Of a stretch of 60,332 bases of DNA, positions 16,722-24,988 are shown piece after piece. Source of the DNA: CAZDBS01 sp964503775 (GTDB taxonomy: Bacteria > Patescibacteriota > Saccharimonadia > Saccharimonadales > CAZDBS01); NCBI GenBank assembly GCA_964503775.1, contig CAZDBS010000004.1, positions 1-60,332 of the forward strand, read 5' to 3'. A program made the position numbers and the translations under genes. The number at the start of each line of letters is the position of its first letter. Within the stretch, counting starts at the first letter, position 1. Below the pieces are notes generated by a model. That model searched no databases. It worked only from the letters and a program-made list of their open reading frames with translations, and was not told the origin of the DNA.

Positions 16722-17489
16722 ATGAACTTAGTCGATACACATTGTCATATACATGATCCAAAATTTGGTTTCAGTGTCGACGAAGTGTTGAAAAATGCTG
16801 CCCATACCGGTGTAGGTCTAATGGTTTGTGTCGGTAACGACCTGGATGATAGTGACACGGCGACTGAGTTTGTAGCCAAGCATGAGGAGTGTGTTGCAAG
16901 TGTCGGTATCCATCCACACGAGGCCGATCGTTACGCTGGTGATGTCGAAGTACGTGACAAATTAGACAAACTTGTCATGAAACCCAAAGTTACTGCGGTT
17001 GGCGAGTGTGGCCTGGATTATTACTACAATCATTCGGACGCAGAAAACCAGCAGGCGCTGCTGCGCGTACATATCGAGTGTGCCATCGATCACGCTAAGC
17101 CGCTCATATTTCATGTCAGGGATGCCTTTGACGATTTTTGGAGAGTCTTGGACGACTACCAGGGCCTGAGCGGTGTGGTGCATAGTTTTAGTGCTTCGCG
17201 TCGTGAGCTAGATCAGGTGCTGGACCACGGACTATATGTTGGGCTGAACGGTATTATGACGTTTTCGAAAGATCCTGAGCATCTCGAGGTTATTAAGACA
17301 GTGCCCGAAGATAGGTTGGTCCTGGAAACAGATGCACCTTTCTTGACCCCTGTTCCGAAACGTGGTAGGATAAACGAGCCTGCAAATGTCTCTTTGGTGT
17401 GTGAATATCTCGCACACGTCCGTTCGGTGAGTAGCGAATCTCTCGCTACACAAACTACAAATAACGCTCAGAGACTGTTTATATACTAA
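16722..17489 (+). CDS. tatD: TatD-family metal-dependent deoxyribonuclease
   Basis: A 255-residue TIM-barrel hydrolase with 3'-5' DNase activity in characterised members. Seen: the metal-binding DTHCHIHD at residues 4-11; GIHPHEA near 62-68; VGECGLDYYY near 90-99; FHVRDAFDDF near 128; GVVHSFSAS near 148; and the closing metal ligand region LETDAPFL near 200. Length and motif order fit TatD/YcfH. It is co-directional with metG and probably in the same transcript. The next small gene begins three bases after its stop. Confidence 0.93.
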   Translation: MNLVDTHCHIHDPKFGFSVDEVLKNAAHTGVGLMVCVGNDLDDSDTATEFVAKHEECVASVGIHPHEADRYAGDVEVRDKLDKLVMKPKVTAVGECGLDYYYNHSDAENQQALLRVHIECAIDHAKPLIFHVRDAFDDFWRVLDDYQGLSGVVHSFSASRRELDQVLDHGLYVGLNGIMTFSKDPEHLEVIKTVPEDRLVLETDAPFLTPVPKRGRINEPANVSLVCEYLAHVRSVSSESLATQTTNNAQRLFIY

Positions 17490-17491
17490 AC

Positions 17492-17839
17492 ATGGAGTTC
17501 TACGTGCCATTATCCAATAACTTCTACCCATCACCATCTGATGCCGACCAATTTGATCAGGGCCAGTATCGTATTCCTGGCGAATATACTAAATCAGGCG
17601 GAGACTCTCAGTCTATATCTGGTCGCCTAGAAACGGATACTTTTGAGACAGATGACCTCACTCGTATCCGAGAAGAGATCAATGCCAATAGCGAGTCACT
17701 TACAAAGCAAGAAATCTTGATAGGTCTTGCGAGGAAGATGGAGGATATCGGTATCGGTATCAATGAAATGAGAGTCGATTTTACCCATCGCCACCTCCTG
17801 TCTGACCTTGATGTATCGCAGCGGAGCTTGTGGCAATGA
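17492..17839 (+). CDS. Hypothetical protein, 115 residues
   Basis: Starts at ATG 17492, three bases after tatD, and ends in TGA overlapping the next start (ATGA). I do not recognise it. The N-terminal half is polar and probably disordered (SPSDADQFDQGQYRIPGEY); the C-terminal half is helical (LTRIREEINANSESLTKQEI), with no membrane segment or signal peptide. Tight packing between tatD and the next gene supports it as real and co-translated. Confidence 0.65.
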   Translation: MEFYVPLSNNFYPSPSDADQFDQGQYRIPGEYTKSGGDSQSISGRLETDTFETDDLTRIREEINANSESLTKQEILIGLARKMEDIGIGINEMRVDFTHRHLLSDLDVSQRSLWQ

Positions 17840-18207
17840 TTCGTAAGCTCTTCAAACAACTGAGCGGTTCGCGTATTAAACAGCCCAACGAACGAGATCT
17901 CATTCGCATGGAGTCTGTTATCGGCGGACGTTTATTTGGTCCGGTACCAAAGGGACACAATCGACAATTTTTCTGTCTAGATGAACGGACTTGGATTTGG
18001 TACGAATCCTGGACAGACCAAGCCGGTAATCCCCACTCCATGACTACCAGGTATGAGGTAAGACCGGACGGCATTATCAAAGCCCAAGACGGCAAGATTT
18101 ACGCATACGTCGGCCAAGAAGAAGCTCAAAATTTGGTTGAAGCTGCCAGGTTGTATAGCCAAGAAGTTTCTAAGCAGATATATCATAAGCAAGCCTACTC
18201 CCTCTAA
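17836..18207 (+). CDS. Conserved-looking hypothetical protein, ~123 residues
   Basis: ATG 17836 overlaps the preceding stop (ATGA); GTG 17830 is an alternative. The protein has a basic N-terminus (IRKLFKQLSGSRIKQP), an FFCLDERTWIWYESW segment, then MTTRYEVRPDGIIKAQDGKIY, a compact alpha/beta pattern, and a C-terminal helix. I have no named family for it, but the DERTWIWYE...TRYEVRPDGI pattern looks like a defined small domain rather than random coding. No signal peptide. It is the last gene of the metG-tatD unit. Confidence 0.65.
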   Translation: MIRKLFKQLSGSRIKQPNERDLIRMESVIGGRLFGPVPKGHNRQFFCLDERTWIWYESWTDQAGNPHSMTTRYEVRPDGIIKAQDGKIYAYVGQEEAQNLVEAARLYSQEVSKQIYHKQAYSL

Positions 18208-18220
18208 TCACGAACTAATT

Positions 18221-18226
18221 TATACT
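18221..18226 (+). promoter_or_regulatory. -10 box of the cysteine desulfurase gene
   Basis: TATACT, six bases, then ATG at 18233. This is the clearest leaderless arrangement in the window and it fixes the start codon. Confidence 0.7.
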
Positions 18227-18232
18227 AGCTGT

Positions 18233-19381
18233 ATGATCTATCTCGACCACGCAGCGGCTACACCGCTCGACCAGGATGTTTTCGCACTCATGACTCCGTA
18301 TATGACGGAGAAGTTTCATAATCCCTCAAGCCTGTACCTGGCTGCCCGCGAAACACGTGTAGCGCTTGAAAACGCCCGGCAAGACATCGCACAGGTCTTG
18401 GGGGCAAAATCCGGTGAAATCATTTTCACAAGTGGGGGAACCGAGGCTAACAATCTGGCCATACATGGCGTGATGGGAGGTGGCGCTGGCAAAAATATCG
18501 TTGTCGGTGCTATTGAACACGAATCAGTACTTTCTCCCGCTGAAAAATACGACAGACGAATAGCTCCGGTGCGGCCAGATGGTAGGATAGATCTTCAAAA
18601 ACTCGAAGCCCTGATAGATCAAAATACAGCTATGGTCAGTATCATGTACGCCAACAACGAAATTGGCAGCATTCAACCCCTCAAAGACATCGCCGATATT
18701 ATCAGGACTAAAGAAAAAACCCTGGACACCGAGATCATATTTCACACGGATGCGGCGCAAGCTGCTAATTATCTCAATCTGCACGTTGGCCGATTGGATG
18801 TGGATCTAATGACCCTCAACAGTGGGAAGTTATATGGTCCGCGGGCCGTGGGCTGTTTGTACGTGCGCACCGGACTATCTCTAAATACCCAACTTCTGGG
18901 AGGTGGTCAGGAATCGGGACGACGAAGCGGAACTGAAAATGTAGCAGGAGCCGTCGGTTTCGCGGCAGCGCTAATTCGTACCCAAATGATACGCGAAGCG
19001 GAAACAAAGCGTTTATCTGCGATACGCTGGGCAGTGATCGGCAAGCTTCACGAGACAATACCAGAGATGTTGCTCAATTCCCCACATAACCACTGTCTGC
19101 CTAATGCGATCAATATAACTATTCCAAACGTCGACGGGGAGGCTTTGGTTATGGCAATGGACCAACAGGGAGTCCAGTTAGCGACTGGTTCAGCCTGTCA
19201 TGCTAGTAGCGATCTACCGTCTCACGTCCTAACCGCCATCGGCCGTAGTCGTGATGAGGCCTCAGCCAGTATCCGCATAACTATGGGTAGGGACACAACG
19301 GAAGAAATGATGTCGGAGACAGTAAAATCACTGCAGAGGTGTTTGAAGCAATTACGAGATACCGGATATGTAGTTAAGTGA
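18233..19381 (+). CDS. Cysteine desulfurase (NifS/IscS family)
   Basis: PLP enzyme that removes sulfur from cysteine as a protein persulfide, for tRNA thiolation and Fe-S assembly. 382 residues. Seen: the N-terminal MIYLDHAAATPLD; FTSGGTEANNLAIHG near 63-77; the PLP Asp/Gln/His region HTDAAQA near 172; the PLP-lysine motif NSGKLYGPRA near 195-204; and the active-site Cys in GSACHASSDLPSH near 320. ATG 18233 is preferred to the longer frame because MIYLDHAA is the standard family start and the -10 box is just before it. No IscU or SUF gene is adjacent. MnmA, encoded at 32146, needs persulfide sulfur, so tRNA 2-thiolation is a likely use. Confidence 0.93.
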   Translation: MIYLDHAAATPLDQDVFALMTPYMTEKFHNPSSLYLAARETRVALENARQDIAQVLGAKSGEIIFTSGGTEANNLAIHGVMGGGAGKNIVVGAIEHESVLSPAEKYDRRIAPVRPDGRIDLQKLEALIDQNTAMVSIMYANNEIGSIQPLKDIADIIRTKEKTLDTEIIFHTDAAQAANYLNLHVGRLDVDLMTLNSGKLYGPRAVGCLYVRTGLSLNTQLLGGGQESGRRSGTENVAGAVGFAAALIRTQMIREAETKRLSAIRWAVIGKLHETIPEMLLNSPHNHCLPNAINITIPNVDGEALVMAMDQQGVQLATGSACHASSDLPSHVLTAIGRSRDEASASIRITMGRDTTEEMMSETVKSLQRCLKQLRDTGYVVK

Positions 19382-19423
19382 GAAGTATCCTACTTCCCGC
19401 TTCTCACTAGTAGCCGTAAGCGG

Positions 19424-19429
19424 TATACT
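19424..19429 (+). promoter_or_regulatory. -10 box of the F1-like ATPase operon
   Basis: TATACT seven bases before the ATG at 19437, predicting a leaderless mRNA for the first gene. All later genes of the operon overlap or abut, so this is probably the only promoter. Confidence 0.65.
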
Positions 19430-19436
19430 ACGTCTG

Positions 19437-20276
19437 ATGTTTGTATATAAAAACCGGTTGACACACTGGTTAGTTGGGGGCATGGCCTCCATGTTGTTGA
19501 TTATGGCATTTGGATCGACTGTGGCAGCTCAGACAATCACGCAGGGATTTAGTAGCGATACAAGCTTACTCAGAGGCTCGGTCGTAATGATTGCGTCGGA
19601 TGACAAAAACAAAATAGAGCTGGTATCTCGAGATCAGATAGACCAGATGTTCGGCATAGTCGTTAACTCCAATGACTCAGCAGTTACGTTATCAGCGGGA
19701 CAAGAATCGTTATTCGTGGCAACAAGTGGTCGGTATGATGTTTTGGTTAGTGATTTGAACGGATCAATCAAAGCTGGGGATTACCTGACTCTTTCCTCGA
19801 TCAATGGTGTAGCTATGAAAGCAAACAGTTCAGATCGCTCGATACTGGGTAGAGCAGTTGCCGATATTGACTTCACTAATAACGACACCATCCTCAGTAA
19901 ACAAACGATTAAAAACACTTCTGGCACCGAGAAGGAAGTGGCGATTGGCAGGATATTATCTGACATAAGCATAGGTCGTAACCCTCAGTATGAGGACAAA
20001 AGCCTCGCTCCTGCCGTACTTCGTCGGTTCAGTGAATCGGTTTCTGGCAAGCCTGTTTCTACGGTACGAATTTATAGTGCTCTGGCAGTACTTGTCGTAG
20101 TCAGTGCCATCGCTACGAGTCTGATATATAGTGGTGTCAGGAGTAGTCTGGTGGCGATTGGTCGCAACCCTTTGTCCAAGCGATCGATTATGCAAGGATT
20201 GATACAAGTTGTTATCATAGGTGTATTGATTTTGATGTTTGGGCTTGTGGCCATGTATCTAATACTGAAACTATAG
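19437..20276 (+). CDS. Secreted-domain protein ending in an F0-c-like hairpin that lacks the ion-binding carboxylate
   Basis: First gene of the ATPase operon, in the place normally taken by subunits a and c. 279 residues: signal peptide or N-terminal helix about 9-31 (cleavable after VAAQ), then a secreted domain about 32-205 of unrecognised fold, then two membrane helices (about 210-232 and 252-278). The short polar loop between the helices contains VRSSLVAIGRNPLSKRS. That loop matches the cytoplasmic RQP/RNP loop of F0 subunit c, which contacts gamma and epsilon. The topology (N-terminal side outside, loop inside) is also that of subunit c. In helix 2 the position 18 residues after the loop Pro, where c has Asp or Glu, is Val, and no acidic residue lies in either helix. 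Helix 1 lacks the Gly-rich packing motif. Homology to c is an inference from the loop, topology and position. Confidence 0.7.
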   Translation: MFVYKNRLTHWLVGGMASMLLIMAFGSTVAAQTITQGFSSDTSLLRGSVVMIASDDKNKIELVSRDQIDQMFGIVVNSNDSAVTLSAGQESLFVATSGRYDVLVSDLNGSIKAGDYLTLSSINGVAMKANSSDRSILGRAVADIDFTNNDTILSKQTIKNTSGTEKEVAIGRILSDISIGRNPQYEDKSLAPAVLRRFSESVSGKPVSTVRIYSALAVLVVVSAIATSLIYSGVRSSLVAIGRNPLSKRSIMQGLIQVVIIGVLILMFGLVAMYLILKL

Positions 20277-20283
20277 GAAGGGT

Positions 20284-20919
20284 GTGGTGGGCATCTATAT
20301 ACTTATCGGGTTAATCGGTGGCGGAATAGGACTGTTGATTGTTGGCTTTGTGTTGCTAGGGAATCGTCAGAAGAAGGGCCATAAAGTTGCGCGGACCCTA
20401 ACGGAGCTCAAAGGCGAAGTCACAGCACAGGCTGATGGTGATGTTGAGAGGATTTTCAACGATGAATTCCGTGAAGAATTAAGAAATCGTGGACGATTGC
20501 ATTTTGAGAAAATTATCACCGAAAATGCCATGTTCCTACAGCAAGATCTCCGTCTGACAACATCGCAACTAAATGAGTTTATGAAGGATGAGATTAGGAA
20601 AGTCCTCAAAGACGAGTTTTCGGCGTATGAAGAGTCTATCAAAACAGCCAAAGAGATCGCTATTGATTCAATCAAAAAGACTCAAAGTGCTGTCGAGGAA
20701 CAACGTACACTTCTAGAAACACAGATTGCCGAGCAGGTTAAAGCTGAGAAGCAAGCCCTCATGGAACACTTCTCGACCAATATGAGTCAAATTATCAGTC
20801 ATTATCTCGTTGACGTACTTGGTGATGAAATTGCCCTCGACCAACAGCTCGAGTACATTTTCAAAGAGCTAGAAGACGCCAAAGCGGATATGCTGGAGGA
20901 TATAAGAAGTGCAGCCTGA
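20284..20919 (+). CDS. F-type ATPase subunit b-like stalk protein
   Basis: 211 residues with one N-terminal membrane helix (about 3-27, IYILIGLIGGGIGLLIVGFV) and then a long charged helical region predicted as coiled coil to the end. This is the plan of the peripheral-stalk subunit b, though the family is usually 150-170 residues. It lies between the c-like and delta-like genes, as b does in standard operons. Start GTG 20284 or GTG 20287 (GGAAGGG precedes). The C-terminal ~60 residues (SHYLVDVLGDEIALDQQLEYI) may be the delta-docking part. Sequence similarity to b is weak, so the call rests on architecture and order. Confidence 0.75.
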   Translation: MVGIYILIGLIGGGIGLLIVGFVLLGNRQKKGHKVARTLTELKGEVTAQADGDVERIFNDEFREELRNRGRLHFEKIITENAMFLQQDLRLTTSQLNEFMKDEIRKVLKDEFSAYEESIKTAKEIAIDSIKKTQSAVEEQRTLLETQIAEQVKAEKQALMEHFSTNMSQIISHYLVDVLGDEIALDQQLEYIFKELEDAKADMLEDIRSAA

Positions 20920-21418
20920 TAGCGCAATCAATACAACCGGACCTTCACAAACGCAGCAATCCCTTAGTTTGCCCGTTACGGTGGCAACTAAACGTGATGT
21001 AGTGAGGCTCCAGCTGATTCTCGAACAATACATCGATGAGTTAATACGCTCTACGGCGACTTCCCCTGAAAAAGCAGTATCAATTCCGCCCGAGATTGTG
21101 CAGTTTTGTGCGATCAACAACATTCACAAACTTGATACTCATCAGAGCGAACAGCTCAAAAAGATGCTAATGCAACTCATGGAAACAAGTCCAGTGATCC
21201 ATATCGCTCTTTCTGTTGAACCGGACGAAAAAGCGTTAAATAAGTTTACGGATTGGTTTCGGCGTGAAGTTCACCCGGCATGCTTGCTGCAAGTGAGTGT
21301 CCAGCCTTCAATAGCCGGGGGATGTATTGTCCGGACTGGTAGTCGTATCTATGATTTTTCATTTCGACATATGTTGCTTGTGAGTCAGAAAAAATTGGTC
21401 GAGGCCTTGTATCGATGA
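20909..21418 (+). CDS. F-type ATPase subunit delta-like protein
   Basis: 169 residues, start GTG 20909 with GGAGG eight bases upstream, overlapping the b-like gene by 11 bases. The C-terminal part has IAGGCIVRTGSRIYDFSFRH, matching the conserved delta/OSCP C-terminal pattern GG..(I/V)R.G....D.S. The N-terminal part is helical (VVRLQLILEQYIDELI) but shorter and more divergent than the six-helix domain that caps alpha in standard delta. The role by position is to link the b-like stalk to the alpha3beta3 head. It ends in ATGA overlapping alpha. Confidence 0.75.
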   Translation: MQPDSAINTTGPSQTQQSLSLPVTVATKRDVVRLQLILEQYIDELIRSTATSPEKAVSIPPEIVQFCAINNIHKLDTHQSEQLKKMLMQLMETSPVIHIALSVEPDEKALNKFTDWFRREVHPACLLQVSVQPSIAGGCIVRTGSRIYDFSFRHMLLVSQKKLVEALYR

Positions 21419-22848
21419 CCACTACTGAGAACAAACACTTTAGATACCTAATAGATCAGGGAAATCCTGTCGGGGAAGTGATGTCCGTCAATGACATCTT
21501 CGTGCGTGTTCGGGGTTTACAGCCAGTAAGTATGAACGCTCTGATCTTGTTTGAGGATGGTAGCAAGGGGATAGTCAAACACATTAGTGAAGATTTTGTA
21601 GCGATTTTGCATCTAGGAACACAGCGGCTAGCAATCGGGACGACCGCTGTCTTACAGCACAATGAATTGGTCACCAAGGTCGGCCAGGCATATATCGGAC
21701 GCGTCGTGTCGGTCACGGGCGAACCACTGGACGGCAAGGGTCCGATTGCGGCCGATGAAGTGTGGCCGGTATTTTCTCCCGCTCCTCCGCTCATCGAGCG
21801 CGAGATGCTTCAGGACCAGCTTGAAACAGGGGTAACACTAATCGATGCCCTCTTCCCGATTGCCCTTGGGCAACGTATGGCTATTCTCGGTGATAGTAAA
21901 TCCGGTAAGACGACATTGATGACCCAGATTGCAGTCAACCAAAAAGACACCGACCGAGTGGTAGTCTATGCGTTGATTGCCAAAAGACGAAGCGACATCG
22001 ACGCTCTGATCAGCAGACTGACAGAAACCGGTGCCATAAAAAACAGTATCATCGTTGTTTCGACGTTGTTCGAGTCGCTGGCTATGACCTATCTGGCGCC
22101 TTATGTAGCCTGCGCTCTGGGGGAGTATCTGTGGCAGGTTATCGGACGAGACACAGTTGTTATCTACGATGATCTGACCAGCCATGCTCATACCCATCGG
22201 GAGTTGTCGCTCCTCGCTGGTGTTAGTCCAGGACGAGATTCTTATCCTGGGGATATGTTTTACGCACACTCATCGTTGCTAGAACGAGCCGGCCGTATTC
22301 GTAAAAATGGTAAAACGTTGACGTGCTTGCCGGTTGTCTTGGCCTCCGCTGGAGATATCACTGCATATCTACCAACGAACATCATGTCTATAACCGATGG
22401 ACAATTTATTCTCGACATGGATATTTTCCGTGATGGCCAACGGCCCGCTATAAGTACTGGCTTATCAGTTTCGCGTGTTGGTGGGCGTGGGCACAACAAT
22501 AGACAAAAATCTCAAGCCGATCGAATTATGAAACAACTGGCTAATTACGCACAAGCCGCTGAGTTTGCACATTTCGGTACTGAGCTGGCTCTGGCGACAC
22601 GTAACGATCTCGAAAAAGGCAAGCAACTCAAAGAAGTGTTGTCGCAGGGACCTAACGAGTCATTCTCTGTAGTTGCACAGCAACTCATGCTCGAAGTGGT
22701 ACTGTCATCGGATTCTGACGTGCTGATAGATGTTAAGAATATGAAGGCGAAAGTAAACGAGATTGCCGCAACCGTGCAGAAAGACGAAGATTTTCCAAAG
22801 GCCCAAGCGGCATTACTGGCAGATAGTCGCATGGAGAACAAGACATGA
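21415..22848 (+). CDS. F1-type ATPase subunit alpha (divergent)
   Basis: Non-catalytic nucleotide-binding subunit of the alpha3beta3 head. 477 residues against about 500-510 in the standard protein. Seen: N-terminal beta barrel (1-75); IGRVVSVTGEPLDGKGPI near 98; Walker A GDSKSGKTTL near 160-169 (standard alpha has GDRQTGKTA); TVVIYDDLTSHAHTHRELSLL near 247-267; GRDSYPGDMFYAHSSLLERA near 276; and SVSRVGGRGHN near 350, retaining the arginine that acts as the finger in the catalytic site of beta. The C-terminal helical domain is present but short. Motif changes relative to ATP synthase alpha suggest a separate subfamily. Starts and ends are ATGA overlaps with its neighbours. Confidence 0.9.
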   Translation: MTTTENKHFRYLIDQGNPVGEVMSVNDIFVRVRGLQPVSMNALILFEDGSKGIVKHISEDFVAILHLGTQRLAIGTTAVLQHNELVTKVGQAYIGRVVSVTGEPLDGKGPIAADEVWPVFSPAPPLIEREMLQDQLETGVTLIDALFPIALGQRMAILGDSKSGKTTLMTQIAVNQKDTDRVVVYALIAKRRSDIDALISRLTETGAIKNSIIVVSTLFESLAMTYLAPYVACALGEYLWQVIGRDTVVIYDDLTSHAHTHRELSLLAGVSPGRDSYPGDMFYAHSSLLERAGRIRKNGKTLTCLPVVLASAGDITAYLPTNIMSITDGQFILDMDIFRDGQRPAISTGLSVSRVGGRGHNNRQKSQADRIMKQLANYAQAAEFAHFGTELALATRNDLEKGKQLKEVLSQGPNESFSVVAQQLMLEVVLSSDSDVLIDVKNMKAKVNEIAATVQKDEDFPKAQAALLADSRMENKT

Positions 22849-23693
22849 AAAGACCACAGGAACTTCTCAAAGAAATCGATCAATTTCGTACAATAGTCAC
22901 GCTTACCAATGCCTTTGAAGGCTTGGCAAGTATGAGAATTGCTCAGATTAAAAACCAGGTACTCAAAAGTCAGACATATTTTTCTGAACTTTGGCAGATA
23001 TACAGCCAGATCCACGTGAGTTATCTGCTCGATCTCACCTCGTCTCACAATGTCGAGGCTACGCGAGATCTCATAATTGTCGTAACGTCAGAAGGCGGTT
23101 TCAGTGGAGATATCGATAACAAACTCATAGACGGCATGTTGTCGCGATACGACCGTTCAGTCCACGACATCATCGTCGTCGGACATCATGGTGCAACTTT
23201 GATCTCTCAACGCGGCATTCCAATTAAAAAGTACTACAAACTACCCATCAAAGACACCAATCTTAATCTATCGCCAATTATCAATGAACTCCCGAATTAC
23301 CGTACTGCAACGGTCTACTATCAAACATATATCTCGCTCATGGTCCAGGAGGTTAAACAGATAGAGCTTAAAAAAGTTGTAGCTAACCTCTCTCAAGAAG
23401 TAACCAATAATAAAGAGTTGATATCCGAAGATACTTATATCTTCGAACCAAATACCACAGAGGTAGTAGCACATATGGAGGCATCCATGATGGGTATCGC
23501 CTTGGGTCAGGTGATTTTGGAGTCAAAGCTTGCTCAATATGCCAGTCGTTTTCGCGCAATGTCCGTTGCCACAAAGCGCGCCAAAGAAAGTCTTGATGAC
23601 GTTGAATTGAATTACAGTCGAGCCAAACGCGCCGCTAAGGATGAGCGACTGAAGGAAATGATCAACGGTCTAAAGAAGGTGACTCAATCATGA
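22845..23693 (+). CDS. F1-type ATPase subunit gamma (divergent)
   Basis: Central rotor shaft. 282 residues, normal for gamma. The N-terminal helix carries LLKEIDQFRTIVTLTNAFEGLASMR instead of the usual RI.S..NT.KIT.AM.MVA, aligned in spirit but changed. The Rossmann-like part holds LIIVVTSEGGFSGDIDNKL near 82-100, where the standard protein has TSDRGLCGG. The C-terminal helix (ASRFRAMSVATKRAKESLDD, near 232) matches the standard E..AR..AM..AT.NA motif closely. A shaft with both terminal helices fits a rotating machine rather than a static complex. ATGA overlaps at both ends. Confidence 0.88.
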   Translation: MKRPQELLKEIDQFRTIVTLTNAFEGLASMRIAQIKNQVLKSQTYFSELWQIYSQIHVSYLLDLTSSHNVEATRDLIIVVTSEGGFSGDIDNKLIDGMLSRYDRSVHDIIVVGHHGATLISQRGIPIKKYYKLPIKDTNLNLSPIINELPNYRTATVYYQTYISLMVQEVKQIELKKVVANLSQEVTNNKELISEDTYIFEPNTTEVVAHMEASMMGIALGQVILESKLAQYASRFRAMSVATKRAKESLDDVELNYSRAKRAAKDERLKEMINGLKKVTQS

Positions 23694-24988
23694 GTGGCCT
23701 AATACGCGCCGTCAAAGACCTGGTCGTTAAAGTTGAGTTTGTGGACGACATGCCGCTAATTGGCGAAGTTGTTCTAGTTCAAAATAAAGCTCAATCTCCG
23801 TTGATCGTTAATTCCTTTATCGATGACGTGTCGGCGTATTGTCTGAATATCAATAACGATAGTGAAATCCAGAAAAATATGTCAGTCGAACGAACTAACA
23901 AGGGGATTGAAATACCGGTTGGTTCAGAGACAATCGGGCGTATTTTCGATGCTATGGGTCGCGTGATCGATGGCGGTGAGCCGGTGAAGACTGAAGCTAC
24001 TCGAGATATTTCCAAAGTCCCGCTGCGCAGTACGACCTTCACGGCTGCTAAGCCAGAGATACTTGAAACCGGTATCAAGGTAATCGATTTCTTCACGCCG
24101 TTTGTGAAAGGTCGCAAAATTGGCATCGTAGGAGGTGCCGGCGTCGGCAAGACGGTACTCATGATGGAATTGATTAACAATATCGCCAAAATTGGTAGTG
24201 GTTTATCGTTTTTCACTGGCATCGGAGAACGTATACGAGAAGGGCACGAGTTATACGAGACTCTCAAAGAACGTGATTTGCTCAAAAATACTTGTATGTT
24301 CTTCGGCCAGATGAACGAAAATCCAGTACAGCGATCGCTGATTGCCGTTGCATCAGTGGCGCTAGCTGAGTATTTCCGCGACGAAGAGCGCAAGGATATA
24401 TTGTTCTTTGCTGATAATATGTATCGTTTCGTGCAAGCCCGAAACGAATTATCAACTATCCTGGACCAGACGCCATCCGAGGGTGGATATGAGCCGACGA
24501 TTTTCAGTGATGTCAAAGCTCTGCAGGATCGTTTGAGTTCAAACGACAAAGGTTCGATTACGGCGGTCCAGACTATCTACGTTCCGGCAGATGACCTTAG
24601 TGATCCTGCCGTACAAATGATTCAGCATGAACTTGACAGTATCATCGTCCTAAGTCGTAAAGTTGCTGAGTTGGGCATCCGGCCGGCCGTTGATTTGATC
24701 CGAAGCACCTCGTCACTGTTGAGTGTAGAAGTAGTCGGCGAGAGACACTATGTGCTTAGTGCTCGTGTCCAGGCGCTGCTTCAGAAGTACGAATCCTTAA
24801 GGGGTATCATCGCTATCATTGGCGAGAACGAATTAAGTCCTACTGACAGGTTGGATTATGCTAAAGCCCAAAAACTCATTGAATATTTTTCACAAGACCT
24901 TCATGTTATGGAAAGCCTGACTGGAAAAAAGGGCGAGTTTGTAACTCGTGATCAGATGTTGAAAGAGGTTGAGGAGATTGTAGCCTAG
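23690..24988 (+). CDS. F1-type ATPase catalytic subunit beta (divergent)
   Basis: Catalytic ATPase subunit. 432 residues against about 465-480. Seen: N-terminal barrel; VGSETIGRIFDAMGRVIDGG near 83; Walker A GGAGVGKTV near 148-156; GERIREGHELY near 179-189, with the catalytic Glu and adjacent Arg; QMNENPVQR near 208; Walker B FADNMYRF near 240-247 (standard FVDNIFRF); EGGYEPTIFSD near 264; IYVPADDLSDPAVQ near 295; and NELSPTDRLDYAKAQKLIEYFSQ near 386 in the C-terminal domain. All residues needed for ATP hydrolysis that I can check are present, so the head should be an active ATPase. The DELSEED motif of standard beta appears as NELSPTD. ATGA overlap with gamma. Confidence 0.92.
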   Translation: MSGLIRAVKDLVVKVEFVDDMPLIGEVVLVQNKAQSPLIVNSFIDDVSAYCLNINNDSEIQKNMSVERTNKGIEIPVGSETIGRIFDAMGRVIDGGEPVKTEATRDISKVPLRSTTFTAAKPEILETGIKVIDFFTPFVKGRKIGIVGGAGVGKTVLMMELINNIAKIGSGLSFFTGIGERIREGHELYETLKERDLLKNTCMFFGQMNENPVQRSLIAVASVALAEYFRDEERKDILFFADNMYRFVQARNELSTILDQTPSEGGYEPTIFSDVKALQDRLSSNDKGSITAVQTIYVPADDLSDPAVQMIQHELDSIIVLSRKVAELGIRPAVDLIRSTSSLLSVEVVGERHYVLSARVQALLQKYESLRGIIAIIGENELSPTDRLDYAKAQKLIEYFSQDLHVMESLTGKKGEFVTRDQMLKEVEEIVA

